Origin: Mikrocytos mackini
Lineage: Eukaryota > Endomyxa > Ascetosporea > Mikrocytida > Mikrocytiidae
Direction: 5' to 3'
NCBI GenBank assembly: GCA_030180075.1
Contig: JASNJN010000907.1
Span: forward strand, 1-28,455
Length of the DNA: 28,455 bases
Made by a program: the position numbers and the translations under genes. Below, one piece after another: positions 1 through 8,720 of this stretch. Below the pieces are notes generated by a model that saw only the letters and a program-made list of their open reading frames with translations, was not told the DNA's origin and ran no database searches. The stretch's first letter is position 1, and the number at the start of each line of letters is the position of its first letter.

Positions 1-51
1 CCCATCTATGGNTAAANTTNNTTATTATTCGCAATGATATTATATTGGGAT

Positions 52-830
52 TAGAGTTGGCAATTGCGAATGCGAATATTCGAATATTCGAAGGGGTTTG
101 GCTTGTAAACGAATGTTATTCGAAAAACGAACATTCGACTGTTTTCAAACAAAAATTCCTGTGCAATAAGTAGACATATAATGATTGTAAAAATCTTTTT
201 TATTAAGCCATTATGTGTTGGTTATAGATATTTATATTTAATTTTAATAGTTGAATTCATATATGGTTCTGATTAGTGTTAGAGTATTCATTCCTGGAAA
301 TGGCAATTTAAAATAAAAATTCCGCGCTTAAAGACATATTTAACAAGGAAATGGGTTGAGAAAATTCTTGATATAAATATCCAGTCCAGGGTATAGTTTT
401 TCCGACTTTCGAAAATTGGAAACTTTATCTATAGATAATGTTGCCAACAGACGATCTAAAGCATTGAAGTTTAATGAAATAGTCAAATTTACTCTTCTTT
501 AGATATATGCTTTTCATAGTTTATATAATTTATCGCACAATACTGTAAATGGGAAACTTAAGTATATATTGATTTAATCAAGACTGTTTTAATCCGATAC
601 TAAAACAAATATTATATCAATTTTATGCAAATATAGCCAAGATGTCGTTTCTATATCCTTCGTCGTATTATGTATCTTATATGTTGGCTATATTAAGGAA
701 ATGAAAATCAATAAAGAGGGTATATAAAAATATAAGTATAAAATAATTATCATTAATATGGATTCTGATTAAATTCTTGAACATAATCCATAGGTAGTAT
801 TGTAAAACAGTATTATTCGTACATAAATGG
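52..830 (+). mobile_element. hAT-like element end, inverted homologue of 14465-15487
   Basis: This stretch begins with TAGAGTTGGCAATTGCGAA followed by clustered GAATATTCG repeats. Read in reverse complement, the DNA at 14465-15487 matches it along its length, apart from a 202-bp MITE present only in the right copy. The TAGAG start and clustered subterminal repeats are typical of hAT elements. I see no matching second terminus nearby, because the copy is broken at about 828 by a foldback element. The 8 bases before it (ATTGGGAT) have no partner, so this end is placed by homology, not by a duplication. Confidence 0.6.
549..727 (+). pseudogene. Frameshifted copy of a small membrane-protein-like ORF
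   Basis: This matches the minus-strand ORF at 14561-14749 in the inverted homologue. It starts ATGGGAAACTTAAG where the right copy has ATGGGAACTTTAG, so one extra base brings a stop after seven codons. The part encoding the hydrophobic segment and the following lysine-rich tail is recognisable at DNA level. Whether the ORF was ever expressed is unknown. Confidence 0.25.
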
Positions 831-1642
831 GCTCAATTGAAAAACGCCATAAAAATGGGGAAATGCCATAAAATTGAAAAATAGCACAAATTTGGCGGTT
901 TGATTGTCCCGGAAAATAACCATGCTCAGAAAAAAAATTTTTGAAAACAGCAAATTTTTTTTCAGACAATAAAATTTATGGAAAAATAATATCTAACATT
1001 TTTTTCTCAAAAAAAATTTTTATTGCCCAAAACACGTTTTTATCATTTTCTAAACATTTTTGAAAAAAAAAGTTTATACTTTTGGTCAAAAAGTCACCTC
1101 AAAAATTTTACTAAATGAGCCCGAAAATTTTTACAACAATTTCTTTAGAGCGTTGTAAAAGCATGATCTAAAAGAAAAAGCATTTCTGAAAAAATTCTAA
1201 AAAAATTCGCTGTATTGATACCTCAAGAATCGGTGTTTAATACACCTTTATTTAATTTTTAATATTAAATTTATCATAATATTTTCAAAATTTTTAAAAG
1301 TTTGTTGTTGTAGATCTCTTGAAAATACATGTGTTAAAAAAATTCCAAAAAAAATTCTCAAAAAAATTTGTGTTTTTGAATTTCCCCGATACACCCCGTT
1401 AAAATTCAAAAAAATTTTTTTTTTCAAAAATGTTTATAAAGTGATAAACGCGCGTTTTTGGTAAAAAATTTTTTTCATGTTTGAAATTTTTTATGAGCAA
1501 AATTTTTCGGAAGTGTTTTTCCATAAAATTTTTGCCTGAAAAATAATTTGTTGTTTTAAAAGAAATTTCGGGGCATGGCTATTTTCTGGGGCAATCAAAA
1601 CTGGAAATTTGTGGCATTTTCAATTCAACCTCAAATGAATGA
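828..1642. mobile_element. Foldback element A (~0.8 kb long inverted repeat)
   Basis: The left end (CTCAATTGAAAAACGCCA) and right end (TGGCATTTTCAATTCAACCTC) are inverted copies, and complementarity continues through most of each half. Examples are GGAAAATAACCATGC against GCATGGCTATTTTC and the AAACACGTTTTTATCA region against TGATAAACGCGCG. It interrupts the hAT-like repeat at 52-830. AAATG occurs on both sides, but that is too short to prove a duplication. The right half contains GTAGATCTCT and other blocks shared with the foldbacks at 8721, 17041 and 26085. There is no coding potential. Confidence 0.7.
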
Positions 1643-1679
1643 GAATTCGTTTTAATATTGGTAAATGAGTATCGTTACT

Positions 1680-1803
1680 AGAGTGAAAAAGTGCTAGGAG
1701 GGATCCTTTCTCCGAAGAGGGAACTAAATCACACGGTTGGAAGTAACCGTGTTGAATCATTAATGAACTAATTAATTAATGATTTAGCATTGTTTTACAA
1801 AAA
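1680..1803 (+). mobile_element. 5'-truncated non-LTR retrotransposon tail, 124 bp
   Basis: The insertion is flanked by a perfect 19-bp direct repeat, GTAAATGAGTATCGTTACT, at 1661-1679 and 1804-1822. Duplications this long are typical of target-primed reverse transcription. The insert is richer in GC than its surroundings and contains a CACGGTT...AACCGTG hairpin and a TAATTAATTA-rich 3' end. Its first two-thirds match the last part of the element at 25439-25933 (shared GGATCCTTTCTCCGAAG-like and CACGGTTGGAAGTAAC blocks), so it is a short 5'-truncated copy of that family. Confidence 0.85.
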
Positions 1804-1970
1804 GTAAATGAGTATCGTTACTGAGTTAAATAATAATAATTTAGCGAAAGCAGAGTTGGAAAACAATATAGAAGAATACGCTAATTATGGCAATTCTGTT
1901 GTAAGATAGAGTATATTGTACAAAGCAGAGTAAAAGTTATCTTTATCAATTCATGCTTCAAGGACAGAAC

Positions 1971-2632
1971 TAGGGTTTACTAATTTTCGAGTATTGAAAA
2001 TTGGGTGGATCCGGGTCTAAAATGTCGGGTATTTACGAATCCGGGTGCAAAAAATTATAACACGATTTTTGTCCAAATATTCATGAAAAGTATTAAAATT
2101 TTCATCAAAAATTATGATATCCATTTTCTTATGGTCAGAAAGCACAATAAAATATCATACATATTAAATTACAATCATTTTCATATTATATAAAATTTCG
2201 TGTTTCGGTAGTGGGCCCGCAATATAATTGAACATAACCCTCGTAATTTTATTATTTCTACCATATTCAAAGACAAATAAACGTAATTAAACCTTTAAAT
2301 TTTTATGATAATATAACAATGTTTATATACAGTTATAAATATAATTTTTAAACAAAATCATGGGCATTTTAAGAGTAACGAATTAAAATTAGATTGAATT
2401 GAAATGGTATCCATAAAGTTTCAATTTTAAAAAATATATCCTGATAATATGAAGTTACCATTTATTATAATATCAATAATAAAATTACACAAAATTGCGC
2501 GTCAAAATATACTAAAAACTGAAAATGAATATTTTTACTCAATACCCGAAAATAATGGTTAGGGTACCTGGGTTTGAAATGTGTCCAAATACCCGCGGTT
2601 CGGATTCGGATACCTGGATATTGCAAACCCTA
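1971..2632. mobile_element. hAT-type MITE, 662 bp
   Basis: The terminal inverted repeats begin TAGGGTTTAC on the left and TAGGGTTTGC on the right (reverse complement). The flanking 8 bases GACAGAAC are identical at 1963-1970 and 2633-2640. An 8-bp duplication with TAGGG termini identifies a hAT-superfamily insertion. GGGTATTT- and GGATCCGGGT-like motifs recur near both ends. It carries no transposase; the 62-codon frame inside it is probably chance. Confidence 0.9.
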
Positions 2633-2640
2633 GACAGAAC

Positions 2641-3254
2641 TGTGTATAAGAAGTTTAATGCAACACTCACAATCATAATGAAACAAAACAATATTCAATA
2701 GAATGGATAAAATAAGTTAACTGAAATATTTAGTATAATTAAAGAAAAGGGAGGTTTATAATTAAATAACATTAACCATCTTTATTTCAATTATGTTATG
2801 GTTAAACAGTAAACTATGAAGGTTTGGCCGGTTTATGCTCCAAAATGCCTTGGACTGGCTAAGATTAGAGTAACTAAGACAGCTAAATTCTCTTTATATG
2901 TTTTGGTAATTAAAATCTCAATATGTTGTTCCCCCAAGGGGTACCCTTGGTTGTATCATCCATTCGGGGAAATCGTTTAAAACCTATTGATAATGTATAT
3001 TTTCATCTATAAAAAACGAATGGTGAATTTTAAATACAAGTACAACTACGGGAAACATTTTAACCACAGAGTTCGGTTAAAAATGACACAACATATTTTG
3101 CAGGAAATCACTTTTCAAAATTTTGAGCTAAATTTTATTTTTATTTTATATACAACGTTTTGATATTATAAACCTTTTATTATTTGTTTTGTTAATTGTA
3201 TAAAAGCTTGGTAAACATATTTGAGCATTTTTATTTGTTAAAAATTTAAATTTT
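2641..3254. other. AT-rich stretch without recognised gene
   Basis: No open frame or repeat boundary could be supported here. A local GC-richer spot (CCCCCAAGGGGTACCCTTGG, about 2932-2951) is a short imperfect palindrome. The 3' part may hold the promoter of the MULE gene that starts at 3255, but I see no defined element. Confidence 0.3.
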
Positions 3255-4929
3255 ATGGAATGCCCATTATGCCCAGAAGATTTTCTCACAACAAAGGGTT
3301 TGAGTATCCACGTGACAAGAAAGCACACCGACTCTAAAGCCATAACTTACAACTGCCATTTTTGTTCTTCAGCATACAGAACAAAATCTTCACTTTCTAA
3401 TCATTAGGGCAACATAAAGTCAGATAATTTGGATAAAGTCAAGTTTTTTGAATAACAAAACAACAAATTATATAGTAAAACTTGCTGAGAATATCCGTTC
3501 TGGAATTATAATACATATAACGGTATAAATTCCCCATACAACCTTTAGATAAAAAATAAAACACTAATCCAAAACACATTAAAAAATAAAGTCAATTTTT
3601 TTCGTTTTCTTAAGGTCAATTTTCAAACGCCCTACTAATCATATCACAATCACATATAAAGAATAACAAAGCAAATAAAGAATACTACTGTGAGTTATGT
3701 GAGGATTTGGGTTTCAATAGCAGAAAGGGATTGGAAGAACATTATGAAAATAAACATGAACGAATAGAAACTCCTTGTAAAATTAACTTTGATGATAGTC
3801 AATCATATGAAAAATATCTACAGTTGCTTATTTCCACGGAAACAACAACATTTTGTCGACTTTCAGGGTCCAAATTGTTTAACAACAAGAAGGTAACCTA
3901 TTTTTATTGTACTCAGACCACGAAAGAAAAACCATTTGCTTCGTTTATAAAGTGTATAGAGAATATGAACAAAAACTATAAAATTATCTTTCCACTTCTT
4001 CACAACCATCATATTGATCTTGATAAAGATAAGGTGGATAAAGATTTTAAACAACATCCGATTAAGAAAATTAAAGATGACGTTTCTCTTCGAGACATTT
4101 ATAACACATTAATAAAGAATATTAATCTAGACATTAAAAGCAAAACTAATATGGTGTCCATAAACTATCTTCGTTGGTTAAAGACCGACATAAGAACCCA
4201 ACAAATTGTACACTAAAAGATATAAGAATCTGAAATTCATAACTGACAGTTTAATAAATCAGAATATATTGACTTTCTCACTTATATCAACACCGGGTAA
4301 TGCTCCCAAAGATGTACCCAGTCTTAAAGATAGGTTCATATTCGCATTTAGCTCAAGTATGCAACAAAATAAAATTCAAAAATAAAAATTAACTTAATAA
4401 TGGCTGACGGCACGTTTAGAACAAACCGGTATGGGTATCCCCTTATCATCTTTGGGACATTTGATAATTCTCTGTGCTTTACTCCTGTCTTACGTAATTT
4501 CTTATAAAGAAAACACAGAAATAGTGACATATGTTTTAAAAGAGTGGAAAAAGTCCAAAATTGGGAATAGAACCAAAATATTTCATGGCGGATATGTCCA
4601 ACATATTTAATAACTCAAGGAGGGAATTGTCGAAAACCCATCCAAAATGGCTTTTTGTCAATGGCACTTTTAAAAGGCCATTAAGAAACAAATTATTGCA
4701 AAAGTTAAAAACGAAACTAAAAGACACAATATTGAAGCACACTTTGAATCGCTTACAAAATATATGACTTAGATGAATTCAAAGAAGCTTTAAAACTGTT
4801 TCTAGATCTTTGTAAGAACACTGACTTAGAATTCTATACTTATTTTAAAAGACAATATGAGCACAACCATGATTCCTGGTCGCTTTGTGGAAGAACAGGA
4901 TCTGTGGTAAACACTAATATGCATGTTGA

Positions 4930-5215
4930 GAGAGCGGATAAAATTTGGGCTAGCCCACTTTGGGGCTGGAAGGTGGGCTAGACCAGATTTGGGCTGTTCA
5001 TTTAATTTTATATGAACAAAATGTTTTATTGCTCTAAATATCATTATTTTGAGGTGTTATGAATTAATATTTATTTTAATATTGTTTGCAATGACGTAAT
5101 TGTTAAATATTTAAATTTTCACGTGCATATAATGGATAAATTTTGGGCTAGACCAACATTTGGGCCAGCCCAGGTCCAGCCCAAGTATGGGCTGGCCCAA
5201 AATTTATCTTCTCTC
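4930..5215. mobile_element. MULE-type MITE, 286 bp, in transposase gene 1
   Basis: The termini GAGAGCGGATAAAATTTGG and, in reverse complement, GAGAGAAGATAAATTTTGG form the inverted repeat. The 9-bp direct repeat GCATGTTGA lies at 4921-4929 and 5216-5224. Nine-base duplications and GAGA-like ends are characteristic of Mutator-like elements. Inside, GGGCTAGCCC, GGGCTGGCCC and related words recur and can fold into hairpins. It has no ORF. Removing it restores the reading frame HVESYFGILK, which shows that it inserted into the transposase gene. Confidence 0.93.
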
Positions 5216-5565
5216 GCATGTTGAATCATATTTCGGCATTCTTAAGCGTGATATATTGTGCAACAATTCAAAAAGCAGACTAGACACACTTTTAATTAGG
5301 TGATAATACTTGAAAAACAACTACTTGTTAACATTATGTGAATGGATACTTCAAATCAAATGCAGTTTCTTTGTTATAGGAGTAGAATTGCACAAACCCA
5401 ACACAACACCTCAAAGTTACTGAAACAAAATATTTTTACTACAATGCAAAAGAAAAGGTTATGGAATATAATGAATACTTCATTACACAAGGTACATGTT
5501 CCGATTGTACTATTAACTGCAAAATCATATGTAGGCTGTGTAACATATGTTTTTATAGGTATAAA

Positions 5566-5617
5566 TGTACATGTTTGTCTTATTTGCAGTGTAAGGAGAT
5601 ATGTAAGCATATCCATA
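5566..5617 (+). other. SWIM zinc-finger segment of MULE transposase 1
   Basis: In the frame that starts at 5461, residues 36-52 read C-T-C, nine residues, C-K-H, then I-H, fitting the CxC-xn-CxH SWIM pattern common at the C-terminus of MULE transposases. It is preceded by further cysteines at residues 13, 16, 20, 24, 27 and 30, an unusually Cys-dense stretch that may be an additional metal-binding site. Confidence 0.65.
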
Positions 5618-5848
5618 AAACACACGAAATACTACAGAGCAAAGGGATGTCTCTAAGTGGTGAACGCATTGATTTAACAAAAGAAATGCAAAAGGGAAAA
5701 TCTAAAAGACAACCCAATAAAAATCCTGGTATTTGAACAATCCGAAGAAAAGCATGATAACTCTAAAGATAGCATACGGTTACAAAAGAGGGGAATTAGG
5801 AGTATTTCTGGATCAAAAGAAGAAAATCCTAGTCTTATTGATGACAAA

Positions 5849-5890
5849 CATGCACATAAGAAACCACATGCACATAAGAAACCGCATACA
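5849..5890 (+). repeat. Short 18-bp tandem repeat in MULE tail
   Basis: The unit CATGCACATAAGAAACCA-like occurs twice in tandem, followed by a partial third, and encodes His-Ala-His-Lys-Lys-Pro repeats in the 5732-6076 frame. It is a small internal expansion within the transposase tail. Confidence 0.5.
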
Positions 5891-6076
5891 GATCAAACCA
5901 CATCAAATTACTATATCGCCAAACTTAAGAGTGAAAACAAAGCGTTATTAAGAGATATTGCTACAGCAATTGAAAACAATCATGATTTTTCTAGATTAAA
6001 CAAATTAAATGAAGATTCAACCACAATTTTGGTTTTATTAAGGTTTCTGAGGAGGATACATTCGAGCCACAATTAG

Positions 6077-6715
6077 ACTCCTCATTGAAAGACGTCAAAA
6101 GACTCAAAGAAGCTATTATAGTAAATAAGTCTTTAATTCTTGAATTTAATTAAAATTTTATAATTGACATATAATAAATTATTTATTACAAACCATTATA
6201 GTATAACTATTCAAATTTTGCTCTAGAGATTATGTTTTAAATTTCATTGCTTTCAGATTTCCGGGAGTAAATTGATGTATAATTAAAAACATCCCCTGAT
6301 TTAATGGCCGTAGTTGTTCATTTCTATCTAAGCCATATTCGTGGTTTATTTGAGTTTTGGAATCATGATATCGCAATAAACGTAATCTTTCATATTGTTA
6401 TTCAGTTTTCTTGTTCGTTAACAAAAGACGAGAGTCAAACATTGTTCTATAGGTAGCGATTGATTGGTTACCTCTTCAATGGTTTGTAGCAAAGTAAGTG
6501 CTTTGTATCGCATTTTACTGACTCAGATTCCCCATCTATTATACTTGTCTTCAAATTCAATAAACCCCAATCCGCAGAGAGTGACCAACGATTTATAATA
6601 TTTTATGTTTCTATTTTTTATTCTCTTTTGTCTTCCACATATAATTGATCTTGCAAAATTAAAATTGGAATTTCAACAAATCTTACAAACGATAGTCAGA
6701 CATGGCTAAATATTC
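6077..6715. other. AT-rich stretch without recognised gene
   Basis: This is the 3' flank of the MULE pseudogene. No open frame, RNA gene or clear terminal repeat could be supported. The downstream terminus of MULE 1 should lie somewhere here but was not identified. Confidence 0.3.
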
Positions 6716-6723
6716 ATTATAAC

Positions 6724-6922
6724 TAGGGTCGGAAAATATGTGATTTGGTAAAAATCATATATTTTTACCAAATTTCTGGAAATTTTCCACCCATAATATC
6801 TCCGATTTGAAGGAATTCATATATTTTATTTTGTTGAAAATTCGAAATTATAATGAAATTTTGACAAAATCATATATAATCGTATATTTACCGATTTTTC
6901 GTCATATTTTTTCCGACCCCTA
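6724..6922. mobile_element. hAT-type MITE, 199 bp (TAGGGTCGGAAAATATG family)
   Basis: The ends are TAGGGTCGGAAAATATG and its inverted counterpart CATATTTTTTCCGACCCCTA. The 8-bp direct repeat ATTATAAC lies at 6716-6723 and 6923-6930. The interior is AT-rich with no ORF. It shares its termini and size class with the MITE at 15112-15313, so both belong to one family that moved independently. The duplicated octamers ATTATAAC and TTTATAAC are similar, hinting at a target preference. Confidence 0.9.
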
Positions 6923-6930
6923 ATTATAAC

Positions 6931-8039
6931 ATTGGAAATTAGCAATTAGACCCTCAACGGGCATTATAAGTATGCAATAAACCGTTTCAAATAAACGGTT
7001 TGTGAACCATGCTTTGTAACTCCAAACTCAAACTATTTTATAACTTATCTAAAGGATTCGCAAACACAAGAAGTATATATACATTATATCTACAAACAGA
7101 TTGTTTCTACATAGCTCACCACTTTAAAAAATTTCAAGATACACAAAACAAACATTTTCCAAGCAACGAACTTATACAATAAAACAACAACATGGTACGG
7201 GTTATATAAGAAGATACACCAGACAAATCCCCTCGAAGTGGTCTTTTAATCTTGTGTCTTGATGATTAATTCTACCAAGTACTTCTTTCAAAATTAGAAC
7301 TCAATGGAAATTTCCAAGCCTGGGTGGGGTTACTAATCGAAAGAATAAACCTTTTCAATGAGAAACTTTTAGGATAGAAAATAAGACAGGGCAAATAATT
7401 ATGATAAATAACAACTATTCATCTTTCAATAACTAGATATGAAAAGAATCTAAAGAGACAAAAGATATGCGATGTTAAGTTCCATCTAGTGATTTTATAT
7501 AGATTCTCTTCTTAGAATATATGCCCTGAACTTCTACGAACTATAAATAAATATTAGAATTAATTCGAGGTTTGTTAGATACTATATGATAAGGTCATAT
7601 TTTAAAAATACGATTTTTTAGGTGAGAATGATGATTTTATAACGATTAAGCAGGGTATATAAAATATGGTTAACTTAAAACGTACAGGATTTTACTTTTT
7701 AAAAAGGGTTGTTTTGTTTTGCAAATCATCTATCAGGATATCTACATAGTTTTACATCATATCTCAGCATGTTTTTAAACAAATATAGTGTGTGGTAATA
7801 GTTAATACAAAATTTTTCTTTTTTAAAAAAGAAGTGATATATCATCAATAAGAGAGCTTTTGTCTAAATCAACAAACATGCTATTATAAAGCCGTATTAT
7901 TTATATTATAATTACGTAGGTAGTCGTTTTGAACACAAATATCATATTATTGAACAAGATATAGAAATAGCGAATATTAAGTGTCAGATGCATGTCAGAG
8001 ATCGTTTGGGCCATGTTTAAACTTTGGTAAGTTTATAAA
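6931..8039. other. AT-rich stretch, about 1.1 kb, nothing recognised
   Basis: I saw no coding region, tRNA-like structure or bounded repeat here. It may be host intergenic DNA or fully decayed element sequence. Confidence 0.3.
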
Positions 8040-8047
8040 CACATGAG

Positions 8048-8275
8048 TAGGGTTGTGCAAAATATTCCGTTTTTTACAAAATTTTATATGTTTTTTATCT
8101 TAAGTTATAAAATATATAACAATTCAAATTTTTTGAAAGTTTCGGGCGGGTCAAAAATTTTTATAGCATATTTTGCCACTTTAGGGAATATTTCACAACA
8201 TTTACGGAATATTTTAGGGCATTTTTGGTTATAAAATATGCATTTTGGCAAAATGGAATATTTTGCACAACCCTA
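8048..8275. mobile_element. hAT-type MITE, 228 bp (TAGGGTTGTGCAAAATATTCC family)
   Basis: The inverted ends are TAGGGTTGTGCAAAATATTC and GGAATATTTTGCACAACCCTA, near-perfect over more than 20 bases. The 8-bp direct repeat CACATGAG lies at 8040-8047 and 8276-8283. The interior repeats ATTTTGCC- and GGGAATATTT-like words. It landed exactly at the left end of the TIR element at 8282-8527. The 63-codon frame within it is probably not a gene. Confidence 0.92.
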
Positions 8276-8281
8276 CACATG

Positions 8282-8527
8282 AGGCACTTAGAATCAAAAG
8301 AGCGCAGAGTGATTTTTAAAAAGTGAAAATATAGATTGACAAGTGTAAAATACTCCGTCTTTAAATATTAGATAGTTAATTTATTTTATTAATTATATTT
8401 ATGACTAACAAAAATCAATTGCCTCCAACTTCAAACAAAAGTATTAGGGTCAATATATTTCATTAATAAGGCCTAGTATTTTCCATTTTGAAAATGTCAC
8501 TTTGCGCTCTTTTGATTCTAAGTGCCT
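8282..8527. mobile_element. Small TIR element, 246 bp
   Basis: About 30 bases at each end are inverted copies: AGGCACTTAGAATCAAAAGA on the left and TCTTTTGATTCTAAGTGCCT on the right, continuing inward through GCGC and AGTG. CACATG flanks both sides (8276-8281 and 8528-8533) and is the likely duplication, although the next base allows other choices. The superfamily is not assigned. A hAT MITE later inserted at its left boundary. Confidence 0.75.
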
Positions 8528-8567
8528 CACATGCACTGGATATTTATTTTTAAAAAATTATTTTCAG

Positions 8568-8720
8568 ATGAAATTGTCCGGTTCCGTTTCTTGTGAACTC
8601 GTAGACGCTTATTCAACACGGAGCAACAATGAAAACAAACAGACAGATGGGATAAATACACCAGAAAGAAAACAGACATGTGCTTCATCTAATAGCACTA
8701 CAATGAAGGTTGAAATTCAA
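8568..8720 (+). pseudogene. Unidentified coding-like fragment cut off by foldback B
   Basis: From ATG at 8568 the frame reads MKLSGSVSCELVDAYSTRSN and continues for 51 codons with mixed composition and higher GC than the neighbouring AT-rich DNA. It then runs into the terminal repeat of foldback B. The ATG follows TTATTTTCAG, which resembles a 3' splice site. I do not recognise the protein. It could be part of a host or element gene truncated by the palindrome, or chance. Confidence 0.25.

Larger units (their letters stand above)
3255..6076 (+). pseudogene. Decayed MULE transposase gene 1 (C2H2 - CCHH - DDE - SWIM)
   Basis: The pieces read in order in different frames. At 3255-3407 a 50-codon frame has a C2H2 finger (CPLCPEDF...H...KH) and the start of a second. 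At about 3670-4216, C2H2 finger CELCEDLGF...H...KH is followed by a region ending in the HNH of a CCHH (WRKY/GCM1-like) finger. At 4400-4504, ADGTFRTNRYGYPL carries the first catalytic Asp. At 4561-4767, FMADMSNIFNN carries the second. At about 4768-4929, NTNMHVE carries the catalytic Glu, and the frame resumes after a MITE as SYFGILKR (from 5225). At 5461-5736 there is a Cys-rich segment with a SWIM finger (CTC-x9-CKH). At 5732-6076 there is an open 114-codon tail. The 377-codon minus-strand ORF ending at 10344 is homologous to the N-terminal and core parts. Many stops and shifts make it a pseudogene. The joins between pieces are inferred. Confidence 0.8.

Noticed and set aside
769-969. Minus-strand 66-codon ORF
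   Set aside because: It crosses the junction of the hAT-like repeat and foldback A, so the frame is an accident of insertion.
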